In this document: positions 43,506 through 52,413 of the stretch, one piece after another
How positions within the stretch are numbered: position 1 is the first letter of the stretch
How the letters are laid out: each line of letters starts with the position of its first letter
Assembly (NCBI GenBank): GCA_028285415.1
Contig: JANQPF010000002.1
Location: forward strand, 124,001 to 188,000
Source: Pseudomonadales bacterium
Lineage (GTDB): Bacteria > Pseudomonadota > Gammaproteobacteria > Pseudomonadales > Azotimanducaceae
DNA: 64,000 nt
Direction of reading: 5' to 3'
The notes under the pieces: generated by a model
What the model was told of the DNA's origin: nothing
What the model saw: the letters and a program-made list of their open reading frames with translations, nothing else
Databases searched by the model: none
Position numbers and translations under genes: made by a program

Positions 43506-45044
43506 CTACAGATCCGCGCCACCGGCATCCACGGCGTTCAGCTGGTTCTCGTCCGGTGCTTCGTCCCGCGTTGGGATCCATGGTGCAAGGCAATCGCGAT
43601 CGACGGTGCAGGGATCGGTCAAAGACTCGAGGAACGCCACAATGTCGGCGCGCTCGTTGCCGTTTAGATTGGGATTTTCGAACAGCGAATCACCTGAGTT
43701 TCTCTCCTCGGCGAGCTTCTGCAACGCAAGCTCGGTGTTGGCTTCAGCTGCTGGATAAAGGTTTTCGCAGTCGGGGACGCCTTCGAACTGACTGAGCTGA
43801 CACACGCCGCCGGCGTCGAAGAAGTCCTCAGTCTCGTTGCCCGGGTTGTCGTAGTGCTGTAGGACCTGATCGAGACTTTCGTATGCACCGGCATGTCCGT
43901 AAGGGGCGGTAACCGCGATGTTCAGGAGGCTCGGCGTGCGAAAGTGATAGCGCTCGTTGTCGTCACCGGTTTCCCTCGCGCGGCCGAAGTCGTCATCCGT
44001 TCCGTCGCCTTTGCCCGGGCCAATCTGGGGGAAGGCGATCACGTGGTGAAGCTCATCGGTGAAGCGGTCGCCGCTGTGACAGTTTGCGCAACCTCCGCCG
44101 CCTTCGTCGACCGTTTGAAAGAACAGGATGGCGCCTTCCTTCTGCTGGTTGGTCAAGGCATCCAGGTCGCCGTTGACGTACTCGGCAAACGGGTTGCTGG
44201 TGAACACCATCGACCGCTGGAACTCAGCCAGCGCGAGCGCGATGTTGTCGAAAGTGATCAACGTTTCGGCGTCGGCGGTGCTTGCGAATGCGCCTTGAAA
44301 CTCCGCCAGCCAGTCGTTGCTGAGAAGCTCTCCCTGACCTGCGCCGTAGTTGCCGATGCGTGCGGCCAGGTGCTCACGTAAGGCGGCGTTGGTCTCACCC
44401 GCCAGGAAGTTGCTCCGCATTTCTTCGGCGGAGGTGACCGGAAAGCGTGCCTGGGCAGCGGGCAGATTCGGACCCGCGTCGGGGTCCGCCAGACCGAAGG
44501 CGACGTCCGGGGTGCGGATGTCCGAGACGGAACCGTTCGCAAAGGCTTCTTTGCCAAAGCTCTCCACCCGGGAGTCCCAGAAAAGCCCTGAGTCCCATAG
44601 ACCCACGTTGAACACCGTGGGTGAGTGGCGTGGCACGTCAGGGATGAGATTGTCATCCACGCGTCCGGGCCCCAGCAGGTCCGGGTTGGCCGCGCCTACG
44701 CCCACGGGCAGGGTCAGGTTGTCGCCGCCACCCAGCGCCGGGTGATGGCAGGACACGCACGCGCTGTCGAATTCGCCGCCGAGACTTTTACTGAAAAAGA
44801 GCTTTTTCCCCAGCTGGGGGAGGGGATCTGCAATGTCCGGCAGGGTTCTGTTGAACGCGGCGTCGCCGCTCAGGCCCGCACGGGTGATGAGTGTGCCCAG
44901 GGTCTCGTCGAGCGGACCGGGTTCGGGGTCGGGTGTGGGATCTGGTGCGGGATCAGGCGTGATGGGATCGGCGTCTGAGCTGCTGCCGCCGCTACCCCCG
45001 CATCCAACAAGAACTACGATCAAAAGACAGTACAACAGTCGCAT
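43506..45044 (-). CDS. di-heme cytochrome c peroxidase-like lipoprotein
   Basis: 512 residues. Lipobox VLVGC (Cys15), then a D/P-rich spacer (about 26-44). Two c-type heme sites, C96-VSC-H100 and C319-ANC-H323, as in the MauG/CcpA family. C-terminal motif RTPSLLNIAVTAPYGHAGAY carries a likely distal His. Longer than CcpA (about 320) because of insertions. Would reduce peroxide or oxidise a protein or small molecule in the periplasm, electrons coming from cytochrome c. GAGGT ribosome site. Divergent from an animal-type heme peroxidase. Confidence 0.88.
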   Translation of the reverse strand: MRLLYCLLIVVLVGCGGSGGSSSDADPITPDPAPDPTPDPEPGPLDETLGTLITRAGLSGDAAFNRTLPDIADPLPQLGKKLFFSKSLGGEFDSACVSCHHPALGGGDNLTLPVGVGAANPDLLGPGRVDDNLIPDVPRHSPTVFNVGLWDSGLFWDSRVESFGKEAFANGSVSDIRTPDVAFGLADPDAGPNLPAAQARFPVTSAEEMRSNFLAGETNAALREHLAARIGNYGAGQGELLSNDWLAEFQGAFASTADAETLITFDNIALALAEFQRSMVFTSNPFAEYVNGDLDALTNQQKEGAILFFQTVDEGGGGCANCHSGDRFTDELHHVIAFPQIGPGKGDGTDDDFGRARETGDDNERYHFRTPSLLNIAVTAPYGHAGAYESLDQVLQHYDNPGNETEDFFDAGGVCQLSQFEGVPDCENLYPAAEANTELALQKLAEERNSGDSLFENPNLNGNERADIVAFLESLTDPCTVDRDCLAPWIPTRDEAPDENQLNAVDAGGADL

Positions 45045-45268
45045 GATTACCTCAGTGTTGTGCGTGATGTTGAGTTAACGGGTGCAATGTGCAGTTACGG
45101 TGCAGAATCTGTAAAAAGGGGTGGGCCGATGCTGCCCAGGCAACCGGTGGTGCGATCCAGTTCCCATTTCGGTTGATCTGCACACGTTCTCCACATTTCG
45201 GAAACAGTTCCAAAACTCGTCTGATCTAGCCTCGTGGTGCTCCTTCGAGCGAGAGAGACGAGGTAACT
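45045..45268. other. divergent promoter region of the two peroxidases
   Basis: This 224-base spacer lies between the cytochrome c peroxidase (minus) and heme peroxidase (plus) starts. A short GGAA-N4-TTCC inverted repeat was noticed, but no firm promoter or regulator site. Confidence 0.35.
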
Positions 45269-47014
45269 ATGAGATGTTTTAAATCAGGTACGTTTGTGTC
45301 CGCGCTGGGTGTTGCGCTCACTGTGGTCACCATCCACTTTCCCGCTGCCGCCGATGGCAGCTCCAATGAGGACTTGAGAGAACGCAACACCGACACGAGC
45401 GTGCTTTCGCCAGCCCGCCGGATCCGCCGTGATGAGGCCGAGCCAGAGCGCACCCGGGACAGGCGCGTTGACGAGCCTTCCATCGACGGCGCGGGCAACA
45501 ACGAGAGCCGTAGCGAAGACAACGCCGCGCACACGCCGCTACGGCGCGCGCTCGACAGCGACTACGCGGACGGGACGGACGAGATGGCTGGCGCGCATCG
45601 ACCGAGTGCTCGAGAGATCAGCAATGCCGTGTTTTCCCAGACGGCGCTGATTCCCAATGACAACGATGCAACAGACTTCGTCTGGCAGTGGGGACAGTTC
45701 ATTGATCACGACATCGACTTGACGGATGGCACCAATCCACCGGAACCGGTGGATATTGCGGTGCCGGTCGGTGATGCCTGGTTCGACCCGGATGGCAGCG
45801 GCGACGAGCTCATTTCGTTCAACCGCTCCCTCTACGAACATGACGGCGACGGCGTCCGGCAGCAGATCAACGAAATCACCGGCTGGATTGACGGCTCGGG
45901 CATCTACGGATCCGATGCAACCCGGGCGGCTGCGCTCCGGCGCCTGGATGGCAGCGGCAAGTTGCTGACGTCCCCGGGTGAACTGTTGCCATTCAACAGT
46001 CAGGGTCTTGCGAATGCCGGCGGTGACAGCGACCGCTTGTTCCTCGCCGGGGACGTGCGTGCGAATGAGCAGGTGGGGCTCACGGCCATGCACACGCTTT
46101 TTGTGCGCGAACACAATCGATGGGTGGATGTGCTTCTAGCGGAAAATCCCGACCTGGACGGCGAGGCTCTTTATCAACGCGCACGCGGTCTTGTCACCGC
46201 AGAGCTGCAGATCATCACCTATGAAGAGTTTCTCCCCGTGCTGCTGGGAGGGCGACTCCCGCGGAGCGGCGGTTATGACCCGGCGACAGACGCCCGGATC
46301 TTGAACGAGTTTTCGACCGCGGCGTTTCGGCTGGGCCACAGCATGCTCAGCCCCACGCTCCTGCGTCTCGATGAAACTCTGCAGGAGGCAGACGCGGGCC
46401 ACCTGCCGCTGCGGGAGGGATTTTTCGCGCCGCAGGAAATCCAGCAACATGGCATCGAGACGCTGCTGCGTGGTTTGAGCCGGCAGTTGGCGCAGCGCAT
46501 CGATGCGTTTGTCATCGACGATGTTCGAAATTTTCTCTTCGGGCAGCCGGGAGACGGCGGTTTCGATCTTGTGAGCCTCAACATCCAACGCGGTCGCGAT
46601 CATGGTCTGCCGAGCTACAACGCGGCGCGAGTGGGCTTCGGTCTCGAACCGGCGCTCGCGTTCGAAGACGTGTCGTCGGATCCGGAAGTGGTCGCTCGGC
46701 TGCGTTCGGTCTACGCACACGTCGATGACATCGACTTCTGGGTGGGCGGCGTTGCCGAAGACCGTTTGCCGGATGCGATGCTGGGTGAACTGTTTGCGAA
46801 CGTGATTACCGCTCAATTTGCCGCATTGCGTGACGGGGATCGGTTCTGGCACACGCGGCACTTGAGTGATCGGGACGTGCGCCGGGTCCGCTCGCTGCGT
46901 TTGGCCGACATCATCAGGATGAACACAGGGATTGGTGAAGAGATACAGGACGATGTTTTCAGGCTGGGTGATGCGGCCCGAAATCGAACCGAGCGTGGTA
47001 CGCGGCGTCGTTGA
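45269..47014 (+). CDS. secreted animal-type heme peroxidase
   Basis: 581 residues. Signal peptide (VSALGVALTVVTIHFPAAA), a charged linker, then the peroxidase-cyclooxygenase fold: DFVWQWGQFIDHDIDL with the distal His, FVREHNRWVDVL, FRLGHSML with the proximal-His region, and NIQRGRDHGLPSYN. Family members (peroxinectin/peroxidockerin-like) oxidise halides or phenols with hydrogen peroxide. Secreted, possibly antimicrobial, or for modification of aromatic polymers. GAGGTAACT ribosome site. Followed by a 10-bp perfect hairpin at 47078. Confidence 0.9.
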   Translation: MRCFKSGTFVSALGVALTVVTIHFPAAADGSSNEDLRERNTDTSVLSPARRIRRDEAEPERTRDRRVDEPSIDGAGNNESRSEDNAAHTPLRRALDSDYADGTDEMAGAHRPSAREISNAVFSQTALIPNDNDATDFVWQWGQFIDHDIDLTDGTNPPEPVDIAVPVGDAWFDPDGSGDELISFNRSLYEHDGDGVRQQINEITGWIDGSGIYGSDATRAAALRRLDGSGKLLTSPGELLPFNSQGLANAGGDSDRLFLAGDVRANEQVGLTAMHTLFVREHNRWVDVLLAENPDLDGEALYQRARGLVTAELQIITYEEFLPVLLGGRLPRSGGYDPATDARILNEFSTAAFRLGHSMLSPTLLRLDETLQEADAGHLPLREGFFAPQEIQQHGIETLLRGLSRQLAQRIDAFVIDDVRNFLFGQPGDGGFDLVSLNIQRGRDHGLPSYNAARVGFGLEPALAFEDVSSDPEVVARLRSVYAHVDDIDFWVGGVAEDRLPDAMLGELFANVITAQFAALRDGDRFWHTRHLSDRDVRRVRSLRLADIIRMNTGIGEEIQDDVFRLGDAARNRTERGTRRR

Positions 47015-47077
47015 GCGGTGGTGCGATTAAGGCGTCCGTGCCAATAATCCACGTGAACTCGAACCAGGGTATGCGGG

Positions 47078-47101
47078 GAGACTCGGGTTTGCCCGAGTCT
47101 C
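47078..47101 (+). terminator. hairpin after the heme peroxidase
   Basis: Perfect 10-bp stem (47078-47087 with 47092-47101), loop TTTG, 64 bases after the peroxidase stop. No downstream U-run. Candidate terminator separating the peroxidase from the HDOD gene. Confidence 0.5.
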
Positions 47102-47188
47102 TACCGTATCCCGAGAGTGACCGGACTAAAGTTCTCAAGCCAGGTGCCGATAGTTCACTTAACCAGTCCTGCAAAGGCGGCGCTTCAA

Positions 47189-48109
47189 ATGAAACCGATA
47201 GCGCGCAAAACTGAAATCCTCCCGAAGTCCGGCGATCAGGCCCTGCGTGCCATGGAGCGCCACATCGATGACCTTCCGTTGCTCCCGCAGGTGCTCGTGA
47301 AGATCCTGCAACTCGATCCCGAGGCGGAGAACTACTTCGACGAATTCGAAAAGATGGCCGCAGAAGATCCCGCGTTTGCGGTACGAGTGATTTCGCTCGC
47401 CAACTCCGCGTCTTCCGCGCCAGCCGACCCGATCGATACGATCAAAGGTGCGCTGGCGCGACTGGGGGCCGGCAGCATTGCCAACTTCGTGGCGTCTTTG
47501 TCCGTACAGCGCGTGTTCGTGCCGCGCGAGCCTTCGCAAATCCGCTTGTGGAAACACTCCATTGAAACTGCCGTCGGTGCTCAACGCATCGCTCAGCTTG
47601 CGCCGGAGCTGAAGGTAAATTCAGACCGGGCCTACCTGGTTGGACTACTTCACGATATCGGTCGTTTTGTGATGTTGGAGCACGCTGAGCCTGAGCTCAG
47701 GGAAGTTGAGGAACATAACTGGGCGACGCCTGATGAGCTGGTGCAGGCGGATATCGACGTCTATACCTATACGCACAGCGAACTGGGTTATCTGGCATGC
47801 CAACGTTGGGGACTCCCTGATTCCGTCGCCGACGTCGTAAGGGGTCATCACGACGACCTGCCGGACGTCATCACTGCCGGGTCGCTGGATGCGGAGGTGT
47901 TCTGCGTTCAGATTGCCGACTGGTTGAGTGTCGTGGTGCTCGACGGGCTGGATGAGCTGTCTGAGGCTGAAGTTGAACATCGAATTCGCCACAAATGCCT
48001 GCACAAGGAAAGCGCCCAATCTATTCTACCGGTTGCCGCGTTGTGCGCGAGGTTGCGGGACATCAGCCTCGAGAGCGAGCGGCTGTTCGCCAATCTCGGT
48101 ATCGGCTGA
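47189..48109 (+). CDS. HDOD-domain signalling protein
   Basis: About 306 residues from ATG 47189; GTG 47117 and ATG 47252 are alternatives. HDOD domain: LPLLPQVLVKILQLDPEAE, AFAVRVISLANSAS, LVGLLHDIGRFVML, then LGYLACQRWGLPDSVADVVRGHHD. HD residues are present, but HDOD proteins usually lack phosphohydrolase activity and act as regulatory scaffolds linked to cyclic-di-GMP or stress signalling. No GGDEF or EAL domain is fused, and none is encoded nearby. Confidence 0.85.
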   Translation: MKPIARKTEILPKSGDQALRAMERHIDDLPLLPQVLVKILQLDPEAENYFDEFEKMAAEDPAFAVRVISLANSASSAPADPIDTIKGALARLGAGSIANFVASLSVQRVFVPREPSQIRLWKHSIETAVGAQRIAQLAPELKVNSDRAYLVGLLHDIGRFVMLEHAEPELREVEEHNWATPDELVQADIDVYTYTHSELGYLACQRWGLPDSVADVVRGHHDDLPDVITAGSLDAEVFCVQIADWLSVVVLDGLDELSEAEVEHRIRHKCLHKESAQSILPVAALCARLRDISLESERLFANLGIG

Positions 48110-48259
48110 TGCCGCTATCTTCTTGTGGTGGCTGATTAAGGGCGACGAGGTTTTCCTTCGAAAAAGAGCGCTGGCCCATTTCGACGTTTGTGATACAAGA
48201 GGACAAAACGTCAGAGACCCGCACCTTGTCCTCACGTAGCTTCCATTCCCGCGCCTGAC

Positions 48260-50485
48260 ATGCGTCGAACGCTCGTCATTACCCTGCTGCTTTTTGTGGG
48301 GGTGGTGCTCGGTTCGTACCTGGCATCCCCCTGGCTCCTTACGCGTGCCGTGCAATCTGCCGCGGCTACCTCCGGGGTCACTGATCTCACCATCCACATC
48401 GAACGTCCGGGTTTGGATCACGTGCTGGTTCGCAACGTGCAGCTGTCCTCCGCCGGTAGCAGGTTGACGGGCAAGAACGCGCGGATCGCCTACACCGTAG
48501 CCGGGCTCCTGCAGGGCCGCCTTACCGATGTTCGCATAGAGGAGCTCGCGCTGGTGGTGGCTGAGGCGGAAGGTGCGAGTTCAAACGGAACGGATCTGTC
48601 TCCCGATTTGCTCTTTCCGGTTCTGCCCGTTGCATCCATCAACGTCGACCGCTTGCGACTCGAGGTGCCCGCGCTCGCTTTCCTTTGCGCGGGTACGCTG
48701 CGTTGGACCGTAGAGGATCTTTCCCTGAGTCTTGATGGCATTGCACCGGAAGCCGCCAGCCGCTTTGCGCTGGATGCGACGCTGTCCTCAGCGGGTCAGT
48801 TCAACGTGAGATTCAGCGAATCTGCAGCTGATAGGGGCGAGCTTCTGCGCGCCGTTGGTCGCGTAGAGGCAAACCGCCTGGCGCTGAGTGGACAGGTTGA
48901 TCTTCGTGGCTTTGCGCAGTCACTGGTCAGCGCTGTGGCGGGACTGCCCGAGGGTGAGGGCAGTCTCCGCGGTGCCTTCGAAGCGACGTTGCCCTGGCCG
49001 CCGGCAGCTGATTTCGGTTTGCAGGACTTGAACGGAACGCTGGAAGACGCTGCCCTCAATTGGCGCTCCGCGGCTGATGATCTGGCACTCGACCTGTTCA
49101 TTGATTCACTGGTTGCCGACGGGGGTGCGGTGGAGGCGACGATCAGCGGTGCGGCAGATGTCACTCGCGAGGGGCTGCGCGGGCGCCTTGCGCTGCCTGC
49201 GGGCTACGCGTTGAACTTTCGCGAAGGGATATTGAGCGGCGCTGATGGTCCCGAGCTCGAGGTTGTGATGGACAACGGTGAGCTCAGTGCCACGGTCCAG
49301 CAGTTCATTCTGGATCCCGATGCCGCGTTGCCGGTGACGTTTGCCGCGGAGGTCACGGCGAATGCCGAGCGCCTGCAATTGGCCGGCAGGCTTGCGGGTC
49401 AGGTTGCACCCGCTGCGGGTGATCTGACCTATGCGGGTGAACTGGTTGCGCTCGACGTGAAGAAGTCCGGTGAGGTCAGCGCGCGCTATCAGGTGGCAGG
49501 GGATGCCGTTGCCGTCACGGGCGAACTGAGCGTTTCCCAGGTACAGGGTGCCGCCTTCGACGTTTCGTACGATCTTTCGACGCAAGCGGGCAGCGTTGAT
49601 GTCACACATAACTTCGCGGTTGAGAAGCCGCTGGCGGCGTCGCTCCTTCCGGGGTGGGAGGCGCCATACGATATCGACAGCGGCGTACTCGATGTGACGG
49701 CCCAGGCGTCCTGGCGTACGTTCGACAAGCTCTCCAGCCGGGTGCGCGTTGTCATGGAAGGGGTCGCCGCGCGCTACGATGACTATCTCGCGGCTGACGT
49801 TCGCGGGACGCTTGATCTCAGCACGGAGGATCTCGCCGAAGCAAACTGGCAGCTTGCATCTACCCCTCTCAATGCTGGAACCGTGGATGTAGGTTTTCCG
49901 ATAGAAGATCTGCAGATGACCGTGGCCGGGAATCTCGAAACGCTGCGCTTCTCCGACGTGAGCGCCAGGCTGCTCGGCGGGCGCGCTCGCGCGGCGCCGT
50001 TCGACTACACCCTCAGCACGGGAGATGCGCAAATTGCGCTCACGCTCGAAGCGCTCGATCTCGCGGCGGTGCTTGCGCTCGAAGGTGAGGACGTATCGGG
50101 CTCCGGGACGCTCGAAGGCACGCTGCCGGTGACCCTTCGTGACAACACGGTGTCTATGCAGAACGGTGAGATACGCGCGCTGGCGCCGGGCGGCACGATC
50201 CGGCTGTCACCGTCGCTCGCTCGCGGCACGGGTCAGCCAGGCCTCGATTTTGCGCTGGTGGCGCTGCAGGATTTTCGTTTCTCGGCACTGACGGGCAACA
50301 TCGACTATGCGGAAAGCGGCGATATGGTCCTCGCGGTGCAGCTCAGGGGTAACAACCCGGCTGTGGAACAGGGGCGGGCGATCGAGTACAACCTCAATAT
50401 CACGGAAAACCTGCCGACCCTGCTCGAATCGCTGCGCTTACAGGATGAGGTACAGACGCGAATTGAATGTAAGCTGAACCAGTGA
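48260..50485 (+). CDS. ydbH: YdbH-like intermembrane lipid-transport protein
   Basis: 741 residues, AsmA-like beta-taco architecture. N-terminal signal anchor (LVITLLLFVGVVLGSYLA), long repetitive beta-sheet body and the YdbH C-terminal domain with MQNGEIRALAPGGTIRLSP and FRFSALTGNIDYAESGDMVL. E. coli YdbH (about 880) works redundantly with TamB and YhdP to move phospholipid to the outer membrane. Followed by ynbE and ydbL in the E. coli order, so the assignment is strong. Confidence 0.9.
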   Translation: MRRTLVITLLLFVGVVLGSYLASPWLLTRAVQSAAATSGVTDLTIHIERPGLDHVLVRNVQLSSAGSRLTGKNARIAYTVAGLLQGRLTDVRIEELALVVAEAEGASSNGTDLSPDLLFPVLPVASINVDRLRLEVPALAFLCAGTLRWTVEDLSLSLDGIAPEAASRFALDATLSSAGQFNVRFSESAADRGELLRAVGRVEANRLALSGQVDLRGFAQSLVSAVAGLPEGEGSLRGAFEATLPWPPAADFGLQDLNGTLEDAALNWRSAADDLALDLFIDSLVADGGAVEATISGAADVTREGLRGRLALPAGYALNFREGILSGADGPELEVVMDNGELSATVQQFILDPDAALPVTFAAEVTANAERLQLAGRLAGQVAPAAGDLTYAGELVALDVKKSGEVSARYQVAGDAVAVTGELSVSQVQGAAFDVSYDLSTQAGSVDVTHNFAVEKPLAASLLPGWEAPYDIDSGVLDVTAQASWRTFDKLSSRVRVVMEGVAARYDDYLAADVRGTLDLSTEDLAEANWQLASTPLNAGTVDVGFPIEDLQMTVAGNLETLRFSDVSARLLGGRARAAPFDYTLSTGDAQIALTLEALDLAAVLALEGEDVSGSGTLEGTLPVTLRDNTVSMQNGEIRALAPGGTIRLSPSLARGTGQPGLDFALVALQDFRFSALTGNIDYAESGDMVLAVQLRGNNPAVEQGRAIEYNLNITENLPTLLESLRLQDEVQTRIECKLNQ

Positions 50486-50546
50486 ATGGCAGCGCCTGTC
50501 AAAATGCGTTAGGTTGCGCGTGTCTCACGTAGAGAGTTCAGCCCAA

Positions 50547-50723
50547 GTGCGTACGCTATCGCTCGCTATCCTGCTCGGTCTCATCGGCTGCACACCCACC
50601 TTGAAAGTGGCAACCGACGAGCCGATCACCATCAACATGAACGTCAACATCAAGCACGAGATTCTGGTCAAAGTGGACAAGGACCTCGAGGAGATGTTCG
50701 ACGATGACAGCCCCCTCTTCTGA
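50547..50723 (+). CDS. ynbE: YnbE-like outer-membrane lipoprotein
   Basis: About 58 residues from GTG 50547; TTG 50514 and GTG 50520 are alternatives. Lipobox LIGC, then the family core EPITINMNVNIKHEILVK and KDLEEMFDDDSPLF. E. coli YnbE is 61 residues and partners YdbH at the outer membrane. The gene lies between ydbH and ydbL. Very small but clearly real by context and conservation. Confidence 0.88.
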   Translation: MRTLSLAILLGLIGCTPTLKVATDEPITINMNVNIKHEILVKVDKDLEEMFDDDSPLF

Positions 50724-50738
50724 TTTAGAAAGGCTGAT

Positions 50739-51065
50739 ATGAAAAAGCTTATCCACACCATTTTTCTGTTACTGACGTTCGTCTCTGTCACCGCGTTTGC
50801 CGCAGATCTTGATCAGGCGAAAAACGACGGCCTGATCGGCGAGCGTGCAGATGGGTATCTCGGCCTGGTCGATTCGAGCGCTGGCGCCGACGTGCGTGCG
50901 CTGGTGGCTGATGTCAACAACAAGCGCAAAGCGCAGTACGAGCGGATTGCCTCGAAGAACGATCTTCCCCTGGCGCAGGTGGAGGCGCTCGCCGGTAAGA
51001 AGACGATCGAAAAGACGCGCTCAGGACACTGGGTGCTGCTCAACGGCGGCTGGCAGCAGAAGTAG
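50739..51065 (+). CDS. ydbL: YdbL-like periplasmic protein (DUF1318)
   Basis: 108 residues. Signal peptide (LIHTIFLLLTFVSVTAFA). The mature part has AKNDGLIGERADGYLGLV, NNKRKAQYERIA and KTIEKTRSGHWVL, the DUF1318/YdbL signature. In E. coli YdbL is a periplasmic partner thought to tune YdbH-YnbE assembly. AAAGG ribosome site. Convergent with the MFS exporter. Confidence 0.88.
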   Translation: MKKLIHTIFLLLTFVSVTAFAADLDQAKNDGLIGERADGYLGLVDSSAGADVRALVADVNNKRKAQYERIASKNDLPLAQVEALAGKKTIEKTRSGHWVLLNGGWQQK

Positions 51066-51073
51066 CGAGCCGG

Positions 51074-52315
51074 CTAATCCGGTTCGTGCGTACGCACGCG
51101 CCGTCCCAGCCAACCCATCGAGAGCAACAGTACCACAAACAGGACTGCCGCGAAGGCGTACGGCAGCGTGGGTGCCGCCTGGTACATGATCCCACCGATG
51201 AGCGGTCCCAGCGTAAAACCCAGTGGTCCGCAGGAACCGGCAACGCCGGCAACCGCACCCTGTTCGGACGCGGATACGGCGAGCGAAGCACCGGCCATGA
51301 AGCCGGGTCCGGCAAGGCCCATACCCAATCCCTGAATCATCATTGCGACCGTCAGCCAGAGCTGCGATTCGAGCGTGGCCATTATCGTAAAGGCCACGAT
51401 TAAAAGCGGCAGGGCCATGCGCAGGAGATTGAAGGGTGCAACCCGCAATCGCTGCACGATCACCGCCTGGGAGAAGAGCGAAGCCGCGCCGGACAGCATC
51501 ATGGCAAAGCCGACGCTGGTAGCGGTGTCGGCAGCGCTCAGGCCCAGCGCATCCTGAAAGCGAAACCCCATGGTCTGCTGCACGAGCCCCATGCCGGTGA
51601 ACATGGCAACGCCGACAATGATGAACGGCAGGATCCGCGGATCGCTGTACTTCATGCGCTGCTGGGCGGGTGGGGTGTCAAAGTGTTTCGGCGGTTCTCT
51701 CAGAAACCACCAAACGAAAAGCCCGTTCAGAAACGCGAGCGCCGCCATGATCCAGAGCGGGGTCAGCAGGGAGATGACGGCCAGCGCCGCAACGGCGGGA
51801 CCCAGAATGGCGCCGAGGTTGTTCGCCGCACCGGCGGCGCCCATTCCACGGGTGCGGCTTTCCGCGTCGGTGATGTCCGCCATGAAGGCGTTCGCAGCCG
51901 GCATGGACGCGGACATCATTGCCGCATGGGCGACTCTGGCGATCACAAGTGCGGCGAACAGCAGCGTGCCGGTCAACGCGCCGGACAGGCCGAGATAGAG
52001 CACGGAGTTGAATAGCGCGGTGCCGATGCTGAAACCGAAAAGACCACATAGCAGTACCCGTTTGCGCCCCCAGCGGTCACTGCGACGACCCCACACCGGA
52101 CTCGAAAGAAAGACCATCAGCCCGGAAGCGGCAATGATGAAGGTGATCTGAATCTCGGAGAGGCCAATCTCGCGCCCGAGCGGGGCGAGCACCGGAAACA
52201 ACACGGTAAAACCCATGCCGACGATGACCAGGGAAGCGAGCAGGGTGCGCCTGGCTCTGACGGCGTCAAAAACGGCTGGATCTTGGGGCGGGCTATCGTT
52301 CATGGCGGGCGACAT
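51074..52315 (-). CDS. MFS transporter, drug-efflux (TetA-like) type
   Basis: 413 residues, 12 predicted helices. Loop motif GRRSDRWGRKR between helices 2 and 3, and the antiporter-type motif in helix 5 (NNLGAILGPAVAAL). Probably a proton-coupled exporter of a small hydrophobic compound. ATG 52303 is an alternative start. Divergent from the alpha/beta hydrolase that opens region j. Confidence 0.87.
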   Translation of the reverse strand: MSPAMNDSPPQDPAVFDAVRARRTLLASLVIVGMGFTVLFPVLAPLGREIGLSEIQITFIIAASGLMVFLSSPVWGRRSDRWGRKRVLLCGLFGFSIGTALFNSVLYLGLSGALTGTLLFAALVIARVAHAAMMSASMPAANAFMADITDAESRTRGMGAAGAANNLGAILGPAVAALAVISLLTPLWIMAALAFLNGLFVWWFLREPPKHFDTPPAQQRMKYSDPRILPFIIVGVAMFTGMGLVQQTMGFRFQDALGLSAADTATSVGFAMMLSGAASLFSQAVIVQRLRVAPFNLLRMALPLLIVAFTIMATLESQLWLTVAMMIQGLGMGLAGPGFMAGASLAVSASEQGAVAGVAGSCGPLGFTLGPLIGGIMYQAAPTLPYAFAAVLFVVLLLSMGWLGRRVRTHEPD

Positions 52316-52413
52316 TCAACAAATTGCGCCAGGTAGTGTCAACAAGATGACAGACGAATAGCCTTACAGGGCGCATCATTGCCCAATCTCTGGTAACTGT
52401 GAGGAAGAGCTAC

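Noticed and set aside
49106-50032. 308-codon minus-strand frame inside ydbH
   Set aside because: ydbH is well supported by its domain and neighbours. The opposite frame has no recognisable feature.
52333-52413. Promoter for the hydrolase-lipid run
   Set aside because: The divergent spacer must hold one, but no -35/-10 pair was convincing enough to list.
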